From assembly GCF_016107625.1 (NCBI RefSeq), contig NZ_JABASV010000009.1, positions 1-64,000 of the forward strand: DNA of 64,000 nt. Reading direction: 5' to 3'. Source of the DNA: Vreelandella alkaliphila (GTDB lineage: Bacteria; Pseudomonadota; Gammaproteobacteria; Pseudomonadales; Halomonadaceae). Below, piece by piece: positions 1 to 7,885 of the stretch. The translations under genes and the position numbers were made by a program. The notes below the pieces were generated by a model. The model saw only the letters and a program-made list of their open reading frames with translations. It was not told where the DNA came from and did no database searches. Every line of letters starts with the position of its first letter. Position 1 is the first letter of the stretch.

Positions 1-55
1 TGAAAGGCGTTACTTTAAGAGCCTAACGGGTGTCTAAAATATCCGGGGCGATTCA
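1..55. mobile_element. possible right end of an IS3-type insertion sequence (remnant)
   Basis: Bases 29-55 read GGTGTC, an 11-base AT-rich middle, then GGGCGATTCA. Read on the other strand this starts TGAATCGCCCCGG and ends GACACC, which resembles the terminal inverted repeats of many IS3-family elements. If so, the element lies to the left of the window and ends at base 55. No transposase codons can be recognised in the 28 bases before it. A degenerate copy in opposite orientation lies at 825-844. The family call comes from memory of IS3 ends and is not checked. Confidence 0.33.
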
Positions 56-369
56 ACTATCAGTGGCATCCATAAGTCTAGAGTTTTGTGTCTTTTCTTC
101 AGTATTGTCGTTTATGAGTGCATCAATGCGCCTCAATTGGGAATATCGAGTAGCATTAGAGAATTTAAGCAACTTTATTAGTATTCAAGAGAATTCGTGA
201 CATGAAGTGGTTAGCTTGGCTAAAGGCAACCGTAGGGAGTCCTTGCGCTGTTCTCTGGCTAATAGAGCGGAGGCCTTGAGTTAATTGCTGAGAAGTGCTT
301 TGCTTTAGCTCGATACCAGACCAAGCCTGCGCTGGAATAGTTGGTGTTATCTACTTATGGAGACGTAGT
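56..369. other. non-coding stretch before the DHCW cupin gene
   Basis: No ORF with a convincing start or family match was found here on either strand. The stretch is AT-rich and presumably carries the promoter of the cupin gene at 370. I could not pick a clear -35/-10 pair. Confidence 0.5.
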
Positions 370-699
370 TTGAACATTACAGATTTACCTTTTGGGGTGA
401 CAGATTGGTCTGAAGTTAAGCAGACTGAGCATTCTGGAGAAAGTGGCGTTGCTTATTGGAAGACCCGAAATTTTGGGGATATCCGGGTGCGTATGGTTGA
501 ATATAGTCCTGGCTATTTGGCGGATCATTGGTGTGCTAAGGGCCACATATTGCTCTGTCTTGAAGGTGAACTTCATACTGAGCTAGACGATGGACGCTGC
601 TTTGTTCTCACGCCTGGTTCGAGCTATCAAGTTGCCGATAATGTCGAACTTCATCGCTCTTCGACAAAGCAAGGAGCTAAATTGTTTGTCGTTGATTAG
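370..699 (+). CDS. DHCW-motif cupin-fold protein
   Basis: This is a small protein of about 109 residues from the DHCW-motif cupin family, whose biochemical role is unknown. The motif D-H-W-C sits in the first cupin block (LADHWCAKGHILLCLEGEL), followed by a second block ending in the C-terminal KLFVVD. An upstream ATG at 295 would add 25 residues without family resemblance. The TTG at 370 is preferred because GGAG lies 7 bases before it and the protein then begins NITDLPFGVTDW, as in relatives. It stands alone between two IS-like inverted repeats. The family call is firm; any enzymatic function would be a guess. Confidence 0.85.
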   Translation: MNITDLPFGVTDWSEVKQTEHSGESGVAYWKTRNFGDIRVRMVEYSPGYLADHWCAKGHILLCLEGELHTELDDGRCFVLTPGSSYQVADNVELHRSSTKQGAKLFVVD

Positions 700-824
700 T
701 AGTATAAGCCTGAAGAGGCACGGCGATGGTTACTTCATGGTCGTGCACCTTCAAGGAGATTTGTCAGGATGAGTTCGAGGCGCTAAGTCATACTGTCTTC
801 AGGTGTCGCTAACGTATCCTAACT

Positions 825-872
825 TGAATCGCCCATACGACACCAAGCCATCAAATTCGTATTGGTTTGGTG
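825..872. repeat. degenerate inverted IS-like end and adjacent hairpin
   Basis: Bases 825-844 (TGAATCGCCCATACGACACC) match the outer ten and inner six bases of the element at 29-55, inverted, but lack seven middle bases. Immediately next to it, 841-872 folds as a 10-bp stem (CACCAAGCCA with TGGTTTGGTG, one G-U pair) and a 12-base loop. There is no T-run, so this is not a clear terminator for the rlmF gene that ends at 924. The rest of 700-923 shows no gene. Confidence 0.4.
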
Positions 873-923
873 TTTAGTGCCGACTACCGCAGGCTGCCTG
901 CAAGCATAAACCGCCTGCGCGGC

Positions 924-1868
924 TTAGATGAATGTCCAGGCCAATACTCTCGTAATCTTGTTTCCCTGCTTCATCTCTATTTCCCGTATATCAACTGCAC
1001 CGAGCTTACTAATCAACTTCTTGGCAGGCTTAACATTGTCAGTTTTTGAAACCAGGCTAGTAAACCAGCGGCATTGAGCTGAATACTCCTTGCTTTCTCT
1101 TATGAGCTTTTTAAGAAACAGCTGTTCGCCCCCCTTACACCAAAGCTCTGCCCCCAACCCGCCAAAATTCAGTGTGGGGGATTGGTTTTTTACCTTTTGT
1201 TCTCCCCGACTACGAGCGAGGTTATTGAGTTTAAGCCGGCTACCTTTAAGAGCTTCATCAAGTGAGGCATGGAAGGGGGGGTTGCATACGCTGACGTCAA
1301 AGAATTCCCCAGCTTGAATGATCCCCTCAAAAATGTGGTTTTTATCGTGCTGCGTGCGCAGCGTGAAGCGTTCTTTGAGTGTGGGGTTGTTGGCGATAAT
1401 CGTGGCTACGTTCTCAAGCGACTGCGGGTTAATATCGCTACCGACACACTGCCACCCATAAATTTGGCAGGCCAGTATTGGGTAAATTCCATTTGCTCCC
1501 GTGCCGATATCGAGCAGCTTGATACTGCGCTGTTCTAGCCCAGGCCCAGTCTCCAGCAAGTCAGCCATGTAATGGATATAGTCAGCTCTGCCTGGGATTG
1601 GCGGGCAAAGCGCGCCCTCTGGAATATCCCAATCTACAATGTTGTAGTACCGGTTTAATAACGCAGCGTTGAGCGTTTTTACTGCCAATGGGTCTGCGAA
1701 ATCAATGGAAAGGTCGCCATGCGCGTTCGGTTTTACATGGGAGGCTAGCGCTGGGTGGCTTTTTACGAGAGCCGGGAAGTCATAGCCTTGGTTGTGTCGA
1801 TTCCTCGGGTGCAGGCCTTTGCGAACAGACCTAGCTTGGCTTTTTTCACTTCGATGGGGGATGCTCAC
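924..1868 (-). CDS. rlmF: 23S rRNA (adenine(1618)-N(6))-methyltransferase RlmF
   Basis: RlmF transfers a methyl group from S-adenosylmethionine to N6 of A1618 of 23S rRNA. The N-terminus has the family's basic KGLHPRNRHNQGYDF segment (about residues 18-31). The SAM-binding motif LLDIGTGANGIYP is at about 118-130, and the amino-methyltransferase catalytic motif NPPFH is at 196-200. At 314 residues it has the expected length. It is transcribed alone, away from soxR. There is no obvious T-rich terminator downstream. The identity is well supported by the full-length motif order. Confidence 0.93.
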   Translation of the reverse strand: MSIPHRSEKSQARSVRKGLHPRNRHNQGYDFPALVKSHPALASHVKPNAHGDLSIDFADPLAVKTLNAALLNRYYNIVDWDIPEGALCPPIPGRADYIHYMADLLETGPGLEQRSIKLLDIGTGANGIYPILACQIYGWQCVGSDINPQSLENVATIIANNPTLKERFTLRTQHDKNHIFEGIIQAGEFFDVSVCNPPFHASLDEALKGSRLKLNNLARSRGEQKVKNQSPTLNFGGLGAELWCKGGEQLFLKKLIRESKEYSAQCRWFTSLVSKTDNVKPAKKLISKLGAVDIREIEMKQGNKITRVLAWTFI

Positions 1869-1991
1869 AGTAATAGGCCCGAGGCTTGTAGTTCGATAGT
1901 AAAGTGGGTCTGGCTTAGCCAGTGATTATAATCTTAATGGTTATGAAGTGCATGCTTGGCAGTTCGAGGGTAGCGAGAGGCCTCCGGTTCA

Positions 1992-2468
1992 TTACACGTT
2001 TGGTTCTTGTCGGGTTCTGGCTTTCTGCTCTGCCTGATCGAGAAGTACGGGGCCGCTACCTGATTCTGCCAGCTTGTCGTCAGGGTTATAGAGCGGGCAA
2101 CTAGTCATGCTCAGGCAACCACAGCCTATACATCCCGCTAGGTTATCGCGCAGTTTTTGCAGGTAAGCAATTCGGCCATCAAGCATTTGCTGCCAGTTTT
2201 TTGAAAGCTGCTGCCAGTCTTCAACCGTTGGCGTGCGGTTATTTGGTAATGATTCAAAGGCCTGCTTTATTTCTTCCAGGCTGACACCAACTCTCTGCGC
2301 TGCTTTTATCACCGAAATTCGCCTTAGCACTTCTGGTTTATAACGCCGCTGATTTCCAGCATTACGCCAGCTGTGGATCAGCCCTTGCTGCTCGTAAAAG
2401 TGCAAGGTGCTTACTTTAATGCCGCAGCGCTTGGCGACCTTGCCAACACTCCAAATTGCTTCTGCCAT
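1992..2468 (-). CDS. soxR: redox-sensitive transcriptional activator SoxR
   Basis: SoxR is a MerR-family dimer that senses redox-cycling compounds through a [2Fe-2S] cluster and activates promoters with an over-long spacer. The winged HTH occupies about residues 5-75 (WSVGKVAKRCGIKVSTLHFYE). The cluster ligands are Cys113, Cys116, Cys118 and Cys124 in the exact C-x2-C-x-C-x5-C spacing that separates SoxR from other MerR proteins. The 158-residue length is normal. It is divergent from a VOC gene, and a perfect SoxR operator lies 45 bases upstream of its start, so it probably controls that neighbour and perhaps itself. No soxS is next to it, as is usual outside enterics. Confidence 0.95.
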   Translation of the reverse strand: MAEAIWSVGKVAKRCGIKVSTLHFYEQQGLIHSWRNAGNQRRYKPEVLRRISVIKAAQRVGVSLEEIKQAFESLPNNRTPTVEDWQQLSKNWQQMLDGRIAYLQKLRDNLAGCIGCGCLSMTSCPLYNPDDKLAESGSGPVLLDQAEQKARTRQEPNV

Positions 2469-2509
2469 TACTCACCTCATATTTTTTTGCCATTTTTTCC
2501 ACAAACCAC

Positions 2510-2540
2510 TTTACCTCAACTTAAGTTGAGGTTTTACCCT
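2510..2540 (+). promoter_or_regulatory. SoxR-type operator and 19-bp-spacer promoter
   Basis: A perfect 20-bp palindrome, ACCTCAACTTAAGTTGAGGT, lies at 2513-2532. It differs only in the inner bases from the E. coli soxS operator (CCTCAAGTTAACTTGAGG). It sits between a -35-like TTTACC (2510-2515) and a -10-like TACCCT (2535-2540), 19 bp apart, the stretched spacing that MerR-type activators require. The reading direction fits the VOC gene that starts 30 bases further on. Confidence 0.85.
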
Positions 2541-2569
2541 GGCATCTCACTTAACGTAAGGAGTCTCTT

Positions 2570-2992
2570 ATGTACTTAGAACACGTTAATCTGGTGGTTA
2601 CTGATATGGATGCCATGTTGGATTTTTACCGTGCAGTTTTTCCACACTGGCGGGTGCGGGATGAAGGCCATGGCGAGTGGTATGGCAAACCGCGTAAATG
2701 GGTGCACTTTGGTGACGATGAAAATTACTTGGCGTTAAGCGATCACGGCGAAGGGGAGAACCGCGATCTGAAAGGTCACTCCGTTGGGCTGGCTCATTTT
2801 GCTTATGTGATCGATAACCTCGATGCCGCTGTCGCTAGGCTCAATAACGCGGGCTATGCCATTGCCAAACCTGGTGCTATAGAGCCGTTTCGGAAAAATG
2901 TCTATTTTGTCGATCCGGCGGGTTTTGAAGTGGAGTTTGTCGAGTACCTGAGCGACATCCCAGCCGAGCGAAATTTAAACCGCGATGTTTAG
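2570..2992 (+). CDS. VOC-family (glyoxalase/bleomycin-resistance-like) protein
   Basis: This 140-residue protein has the vicinal-oxygen-chelate fold: a first beta-alpha-beta unit (MYLEHVNLVVTDMDAMLDFYRAVF) and a second (GLAHFAYVIDNLDAAVARL) ending in the metal-ligand-like EVEFVEYLSD. Such proteins are dioxygenases, glyoxalases or drug-binding proteins. The substrate cannot be read from the sequence. A strong ribosome site (TAAGGAG) precedes the ATG. The SoxR box directly upstream suggests induction by redox-active compounds and hence a detoxification role; this is inferred from the operator. It is the only recognisable SoxR target in the window. Confidence 0.85.
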   Translation: MYLEHVNLVVTDMDAMLDFYRAVFPHWRVRDEGHGEWYGKPRKWVHFGDDENYLALSDHGEGENRDLKGHSVGLAHFAYVIDNLDAAVARLNNAGYAIAKPGAIEPFRKNVYFVDPAGFEVEFVEYLSDIPAERNLNRDV

Positions 2993-3172
2993 CCAGACCA
3001 CCCTTGCGGGTGCGTTATGCTTACCACGCAATACAAAGCTGGCTAATTCAATCAGTGGCTAAATCGTAGCTCGGGGTAACGCAGGGTGAGAAATGAGTCA
3101 TAAGGAACCCACGAATAGCGAATAAAAACAAGCTATTGTATGCTCATCTGACCATCAGTAAGGAATATTTAA

Positions 3173-3598
3173 ATGATTCGTAAATGCCGAGAGACGGATA
3201 TTGACCAGATTTTGGAGATCTGGCTTTCAGCATCGATTAAAGCGCACGCTTTTGTTGAAGCGGAGTTTTGGGCGTCAAAGGTTAACGAAATGCGCGATGT
3301 TTATATCCCTGCCTCGGAAACTTTTGTGTTTGAGTCTGACAATCAGATTGCTGGCTTCTACAGTTTATACGGAAATACACTGGCTGCCGTTTTTGTGTCG
3401 CCAAGCTTGCAGGGGCGAGGTGTGGGAGCAGCTATGCTTGATGATGCCAAGAGTAGAAGGGAGTGCTTGCAACTATCGGTCTACCAGGAAAATACTCCAA
3501 GTATCAACTTTTATAAAAAGCAGGGGTTTATTTCATTAGGTGAGCAAGTTGATAAACAAACAGGCCATCCTGAGTTAGTCATGGAGTGTTATTGTTAA
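3173..3598 (+). CDS. GNAT family N-acetyltransferase (YiaC/YjaB-like)
   Basis: A 141-residue GNAT-fold protein. The acetyl-CoA pyrophosphate loop is Q-G-R-G-V-G (in VSPSLQGRGVGAAML, about residues 75-90), followed by the NxxxxxFYxxxGF element (NTPSINFYKKQGF). The overall order, including the opening MIRKCRETDIDQILEIWL, resembles E. coli YiaC, a lysine acetyltransferase, but resemblance is judged by eye. The acetyl acceptor is unknown. It has its own upstream gap of 180 bases and a ribosome site (AAGGAA), so it may be transcribed separately from the VOC gene. Confidence 0.85.
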   Translation: MIRKCRETDIDQILEIWLSASIKAHAFVEAEFWASKVNEMRDVYIPASETFVFESDNQIAGFYSLYGNTLAAVFVSPSLQGRGVGAAMLDDAKSRRECLQLSVYQENTPSINFYKKQGFISLGEQVDKQTGHPELVMECYC

Positions 3599-3644
3599 GT
3601 GGTCGCCTGCGGCTGCTTAAACAGGTCATAAGTAAGGTATAGAG

Positions 3645-4190
3645 ATGGATCATGAAGCGCTGATCAAGCAATGGATAATGAGTGATCCTGATCGCATGGC
3701 GGCGCTGACTATCGCGGCTGCGCAGAAGTTGCCGGGTTGGTGTCTCGCTGCTGGGTTCGTTAGAAATTTGGTGTGGGACAAGCTGCATGGCTTTGCAGCG
3801 AGTACGCCATTGAACGACATTGATTTAATTTACTTCGACGCGAACGACGTAAGTGATTTTCGTGATCGTGAGATTCAGCAAAGGTTAATGGGTGTCTCAA
3901 CCTTTCCCTGGTCAGTAAAGAACCAAGCAAGAATGCACGAGCGCAATGGCGATTATCCGTATACGTCAACCGAAGATGCCATGAGTTTCTGGGTAGAAGT
4001 AGAAACTGCTGTAGGCGCTGCGTTGGATGATAGCGGAGAGGTAATAATTGTGGCTCCTTTTGGCGTTGAGCCACTGTTTGGCTACACCATTACATTAAAT
4101 CCAAAACGGCCAAAACGAACGGACTTTGAAGCTCGGATATACAACAAGCGGTGGCTTCAAACTTGGCCAAAGTTGGTAGTAAATGTTTAA
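3645..4190 (+). CDS. nucleotidyltransferase-like protein (DUF925/COG3575 type)
   Basis: A 181-residue protein with the pattern of the bacterial nucleotidyltransferase-like DUF925 family: AAGFVRNLVWDKLHG followed by the acidic NDIDLIYFD (about residues 63-71), which would supply metal-binding aspartates, and the C-terminal KRPKRTDFEARIYNKRWLQTWP signature. Members are widespread in accessory regions and have no settled substrate. The ATG lies 46 bases after the GNAT gene with a weak AAGG ribosome site. Family membership is likely; activity is inferred only from the fold. Confidence 0.8.
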   Translation: MDHEALIKQWIMSDPDRMAALTIAAAQKLPGWCLAAGFVRNLVWDKLHGFAASTPLNDIDLIYFDANDVSDFRDREIQQRLMGVSTFPWSVKNQARMHERNGDYPYTSTEDAMSFWVEVETAVGAALDDSGEVIIVAPFGVEPLFGYTITLNPKRPKRTDFEARIYNKRWLQTWPKLVVNV

Positions 4191-4305
4191 CACCAGCTAA
4201 TTTAATGAGTGTTGAACTGTGCGCGGTGTAACGCATGGCGAGCAGTGGTGGCTTTACTCTTAACTGTTGGCAAATAGCAGACTTAGATTCTAAGGACGTC
4301 CTCAA

Positions 4306-4884
4306 ATGAACATTGGCATCTATATCTATGACCAGGCAGAAGTACTCGATTTCTCGGGCCCTTTTGAAGTTTTTACCACGGCCAGTCGCGTCAGTGATGA
4401 AGACGCGCCGTTTTCAGTATTTTTAATTGCTGAAAAAGACGGCCCAGTAACTGCCCGGGCGGGATACCAGGTGTTGCCAAATGCCACCATCGATAATCAC
4501 CCGCCTATCGATGTATTGATTATTGTCGGTGGTGTGCACACGGGTGAAATGGCAAACGAAAAGGTAAAGGCCTGGATTGCAGATCAAGCAGCCATAGTGC
4601 AGCAGGTGGCCACAGTGTGCACCGGTATCTTCCTAGTTGCTAATGCTCAACCTAGCCTGAAAGGCAGAGTAACTACTCACTGGGACGACCAGCGTGATTT
4701 GCGAACTCAGTTTCCGCAGCTTGATGTGGTGGAGGACGTGCGCTGGGTAGACGATGGCGGTGTCATTAGTTCAGGTGGCATCTCTGCGGGGATCGATATG
4801 TGCTTACACTTGGTCGCCAAGTTACGCAGCCCCGAGCTTGCGGAGAAAACAGCGCGACAAATGGAATATCGCTGGAATCGCTAG
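4306..4884 (+). CDS. DJ-1/PfpI family protein
   Basis: A 192-residue single-domain member of the DJ-1/PfpI superfamily. The nucleophile elbow is VATVCTGIFLVANA with Cys105. The preceding strand DVLIIVGGVHTG supplies the oxyanion region, and THWDDQRDLRTQFP follows, as in the isonitrile hydratase and ThiJ-like branch. It lacks the AraC-type HTH found in GlxA relatives, so it is an enzyme or chaperone, not a regulator. Substrate unknown. It is an isolated gene with its own AAGGA ribosome site. Confidence 0.85.
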   Translation: MNIGIYIYDQAEVLDFSGPFEVFTTASRVSDEDAPFSVFLIAEKDGPVTARAGYQVLPNATIDNHPPIDVLIIVGGVHTGEMANEKVKAWIADQAAIVQQVATVCTGIFLVANAQPSLKGRVTTHWDDQRDLRTQFPQLDVVEDVRWVDDGGVISSGGISAGIDMCLHLVAKLRSPELAEKTARQMEYRWNR

Positions 4885-5020
4885 GATTACGCTTTCTGCA
4901 TGCAGGTCACAGTGATTGCCACCCGAATGTTATTGCAACCTGTGGTGGTGCTGTTTTGTGCTCAATCCCGTGCTAGTTGGAGTACAGGGGAAGCTTGCTA
5001 CCGAATTAGGAATAACTGTA

Positions 5021-5800
5021 ATGGACTATTTTCAAGAGGGAACCGGTGAATACTTAGTACTGGTTCATGGGGCGCTCACCGATGGTGCTATGTGGCTTCC
5101 TCATATTGAATACCTGAAAGGTGACTATGAGGTGGTTTCTGTTACTTTGAGGCACTTTGGTAAACCTTGCTCAGGTGGTTTTGGCCTCAATACGCATGCC
5201 AATGATTTAGCTGAACTACTGTCGAGCTTGGCGAAAGATAAACCCATTAATATTGTTGGTTGGTCTTACGGGGCGGATGTCATCATTAATATGCTGGTGA
5301 CACATGACTTAGCGTTGTCCAACGTGTTCCTGTACGAGTCTGGTTATCCAGGCTGTTTACAAGGAGAGAAAATGGATGCTTGGCAGTCGGATGCCAACGC
5401 CATGTTTAGTCCGGTTTTTGAAAATTTTCATGCTGGAAATATGCAATTAGCGGTTGAGCACCTAATTGACGGTTCAGGCAATAGAAAAGGTTATTTTTCT
5501 ACTCAGGACGAAAGTATCCAAGCGTTGCAGATATCTAAAGCGTACACGTTAACCCATCAACTGAATCAACAAGAGCAGCCAGCCATAAACGCTGAGTTGG
5601 TCTCCAAAATCAGTGCTCCAATCGTTATAGGTTATGGGGCGGAAACGCGTGATATGTTTAGGCTTGTTGCCCAACAAACCGCTCATTTGTTAGCCAACTC
5701 TGTGATTAACGAAGTTGCTGGCGAGGGGCATATGTTGCCCCAAGAAAGTCCCGAAAAGTTCTCTACACACATTAAGTTGGCACTTGGTCATGGTTTGTAA
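5021..5800 (+). CDS. alpha/beta hydrolase
   Basis: A 260-residue alpha/beta-hydrolase-fold protein. It opens with MDYFQEGTGEYLVLVHGALTDG, the HG oxyanion motif. The nucleophile is Ser82 in G-W-S-Y-G, and the catalytic His is in GEGHMLPQESPEKF near the C-terminus; the acidic residue is probably in the GAETRD segment. A longer reading from 4916 adds 35 residues rich in Cys and Trp that do not belong to the fold, so the ATG at 5021 (AGGA nine bases before it) is used. Substrate unknown; esterase or haloperoxidase-like relatives are common. Confidence 0.85.
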   Translation: MDYFQEGTGEYLVLVHGALTDGAMWLPHIEYLKGDYEVVSVTLRHFGKPCSGGFGLNTHANDLAELLSSLAKDKPINIVGWSYGADVIINMLVTHDLALSNVFLYESGYPGCLQGEKMDAWQSDANAMFSPVFENFHAGNMQLAVEHLIDGSGNRKGYFSTQDESIQALQISKAYTLTHQLNQQEQPAINAELVSKISAPIVIGYGAETRDMFRLVAQQTAHLLANSVINEVAGEGHMLPQESPEKFSTHIKLALGHGL

Positions 5801-5815
5801 ATTACGGGGATGTTT

Positions 5816-6373
5816 ATGAAGTGTTCTGTCTATATAGCAACAAGTGCTGACGGATATATTGCGACCCCAGACGGGGGCGTTGACTGGCTTCATACCGCTG
5901 GCAACTTAGAGGCAGATATGCGTGAGAACCCCGACATGGGCTTTCAGAGATTTATTGACTCCGTTGATTGTATGGTGATGGGGCGTAAGTGCATGGACGT
6001 TATTTCGAGTATGAATTTAGCGCCTGACCAATGGCCCTATGGTGACCTTCATATTGTCGTGCTTAGCCATTCAATCAGCGAGCCTCCTGAAAACCTGCAA
6101 GGCAAGGTAGAAATGTACGCTGGTGAGGTTCAGGACTTAATGTCTGACCTAGAAAGTAAAGGGTTTGAACATGCCTATATAGATGGTGGTTCAACCATAA
6201 CCTCGTTTCTCAATCTTGGGCTTATTGATGAAATGACCATTACAAAAGCACCTATTCTTTTAGGTGGCGGTATAGCTCTTTTTGGAAGCCTTAACCAACA
6301 GATTAGGCTTGAAGAGGCCGAAGCGATCGCATTCCCAAACAATTTTATTCAAACGAAATACAAGGTAAGTTGA
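5816..6373 (+). CDS. RibD C-terminal/dihydrofolate reductase-like protein
   Basis: A protein of about 185 residues of the RibD-C/DHFR-like family. It begins MKCSVYIATSADGYIATPDGGVDWL, contains VMGRKCMDVI and ends with DEMTITKAPILLGGGIALF. These mark the NADPH-binding fold shared with RibD and YyaP/YwjB proteins. It is stand-alone, without a deaminase domain, so a role in riboflavin synthesis is unlikely. ATG codons exist at 5810 and 5816; GGGGA at 5805-5810 favours 5816. It follows the hydrolase by only 15 bases and may be co-transcribed with it. Confidence 0.82.
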   Translation: MKCSVYIATSADGYIATPDGGVDWLHTAGNLEADMRENPDMGFQRFIDSVDCMVMGRKCMDVISSMNLAPDQWPYGDLHIVVLSHSISEPPENLQGKVEMYAGEVQDLMSDLESKGFEHAYIDGGSTITSFLNLGLIDEMTITKAPILLGGGIALFGSLNQQIRLEEAEAIAFPNNFIQTKYKVS

Positions 6374-6437
6374 TTTTCAAGGCTGCCTAAGCAGTACCGC
6401 AGCAATAGCGACTTTGGGCATCGTGCACAAGGAGAAA

Positions 6438-6992
6438 ATGGTGCAAATTTGTGAAACGGAGCGTCTGGTTATACGAACGTTGTCCTTAAACGATGTTCCC
6501 GAATTGACCAAGATCCTCAGTGATCCTGACGTCATGAAGCACTCGATCCGAGGCGTTTGTGATGAAGCCGCAACGCGGCGATTTATCGACTGGTGTTTGG
6601 AGTGCTATGCGTCTCATCGTATTGGGCCGTGGGCTTTGGTTGAGAAGGGAGCCGATAAGCTGGTTGGCTTTTGCGGTGTTAGCCCCGAAGAGGTTAATGG
6701 TGTAGAAGAAATTGGGCTAGGTTATCGGCTGGCTAAACAATACTGGGGCATGGGCTTGGCGACTGAAGCAGTGCAAGCGGTACTCAGTGTGGCATTTAGC
6801 CAGAAGCAACTCGCTTCCGTGGTGGTTATTATCGAACTTGATAATGGTGCATCACTCAAGGTCGCAGAGAAAGCAGGGTTTAGTCAGTTTGATACTATCG
6901 AATTCCACGGTCGCCCAGTGAGGTTGTACCGGTTAGCGCCGCAGCAATGGTATGCATTACAAAGCAATGCTGTGAACGCGGCGAGCGTTTGA
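6438..6992 (+). CDS. GNAT family N-acetyltransferase (RimJ/RimL-like)
   Basis: A GNAT protein of about 184 residues of the RimJ/RimL branch: CETERLVIRTLSLNDVPELTKIL at the N-terminus, EIGLGYRLAKQYWGMGLATEAVQAVL (acetyl-CoA loop Q-Y-W-G-M-G-L-A), and NGASLKVAEKAGF. Targets may be a ribosomal protein N-terminus or a small molecule; the sequence cannot decide. The ATG at 6438 has AAGGAG just upstream; a GTG three bases later has better spacing. It ends the accessory run of plus-strand genes and converges on a minus-strand group. Confidence 0.85.
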   Translation: MVQICETERLVIRTLSLNDVPELTKILSDPDVMKHSIRGVCDEAATRRFIDWCLECYASHRIGPWALVEKGADKLVGFCGVSPEEVNGVEEIGLGYRLAKQYWGMGLATEAVQAVLSVAFSQKQLASVVVIIELDNGASLKVAEKAGFSQFDTIEFHGRPVRLYRLAPQQWYALQSNAVNAASV

Positions 6993-7050
6993 TGGTTATG
7001 CCGAATACTGAGAACTGGAAGTGCTAGCGAGCCATGCATAAGGAGGCTGG

Positions 7051-7100
7051 CCACATGGCCTTTTTATAAGCCGCTAGGTATCTAAAACCCTAGCGGCTAT
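7051..7100. terminator. two hairpins between convergent genes
   Basis: A perfect 10-bp stem (AGCCGCTAGG with CCTAGCGGCT, 10-base loop) spans 7069-7098. Just before it, GGCCACATGGCC followed by TTTTT (around 7049-7065) makes a small plus-strand terminator for the GNAT gene. Together they separate it from the minus-strand gene ending at 7120. Confidence 0.6.
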
Positions 7101-7119
7101 AGAAGCGTCGGGTGTTGGC

Positions 7120-7329
7120 TCAACTAGACGTGCTTTTGCCCGTATTTTTAATACTCATTGCGTAAATAATAAACATGATGAGTGAACCCATCACAAAACA
7201 CCATACGCCTACGGTTGCATAGATAGCGCTGTTGGGTAGGAATAAGAGACTGCCAAAGAAAAAACATAAACTGGATAAGAGACCCAGAAAGTTAGGGAGT
7301 TGTTGACGCTGTTTCGTCACACTGTTCAT
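7120..7329 (-). CDS. small YrhK-like membrane protein
   Basis: A 69-residue protein with two predicted membrane helices (about residues 12-30 and 35-57, FLGLLSSLCFFFGSLLFLP and ATVGVWCFVMGSLIMFIIYAM). The pattern of the FLP turn and VGVWCFVMGSLIMF matches the YrhK domain, a short two-helix module of unknown function. It follows the carboxymuconolactone-decarboxylase-like gene on the same strand by 45 bases and may share its transcript. The family call is made by eye. Confidence 0.7.
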   Translation of the reverse strand: MNSVTKQRQQLPNFLGLLSSLCFFFGSLLFLPNSAIYATVGVWCFVMGSLIMFIIYAMSIKNTGKSTSS

Positions 7330-7374
7330 TTCATTTACCCATCTGAAATTTTAGTTTTAAGTGCCTAAGATGGC

Positions 7375-7833
7375 TTAGATAGTGATATTGGGTGAAAACT
7401 GAAAGCCCACCGATATCCGATTCCAGCTGTTGATTTGCACAATAATCGCAGTTAGGTCAATTAGCCCCTGCTCACCAAAGGCAGTTAACGCGTTTTGATA
7501 GGTGTCGTCGCTAATGGAGGGCTGTTGGCTGATGAGTGTGAGTGCTTCGGCCCAGGCGAGTGCGGCACGTTCTTGTGTGCTAAAGCAGGAGGCTTCCCGC
7601 CAAGCAGGCAATACGTCTAGGCGAACCTGATGCTCGCCGTCGTCTCTGGCCTCTTGGGAATGCATGTGTTGGCAAAAGCAGCAGTGATTTATTTGCGAAA
7701 CACGCAGGTTGACTAAGTGAACGATGGTGCGGTTAAGCGTTGAATCTACAGCAACATTGCCTAATGCAGTTAGGTGCTTAGCTAGGCGTGGGACAAGGCG
7801 ATACACTGACTGCTGAGATAGACGAGTAGACAT
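7375..7833 (-). CDS. carboxymuconolactone decarboxylase (AhpD-like) family protein
   Basis: A 152-residue all-helical protein of the CMD/AhpD family. The redox-active segment is NHCCFCQHMHSQEARDDGE (about residues 49-67), giving the C-x2-C-x3-H arrangement typical of peroxidase-type members, followed by the family's ERAALAWAEALT helix. Its likely activity is thiol-dependent peroxide reduction, inferred from the motif. An AraC-type regulator ends 52 bases upstream on the same strand, a common arrangement in which the regulator drives its neighbour. Confidence 0.83.
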   Translation of the reverse strand: MSTRLSQQSVYRLVPRLAKHLTALGNVAVDSTLNRTIVHLVNLRVSQINHCCFCQHMHSQEARDDGEHQVRLDVLPAWREASCFSTQERAALAWAEALTLISQQPSISDDTYQNALTAFGEQGLIDLTAIIVQINSWNRISVGFQFSPNITI

Positions 7834-7885
7834 GTGAGTGACCTCGGTGAGTAAGTTGAGAGCTCAGCTTAACGTCGAGGTTTTT

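Noticed and set aside
867-1538. Plus-strand ORFs opposite rlmF
   Set aside because: They lie antisense to a full-length, motif-complete rlmF and have no motifs.
1-7000. Chromosomal integron cassette array
   Set aside because: The gene types fit, and GCCTAAC occurs at 21-27, but no partner GTTRRRY follows at attC distance and no repeated attC-like fold is seen between the genes.
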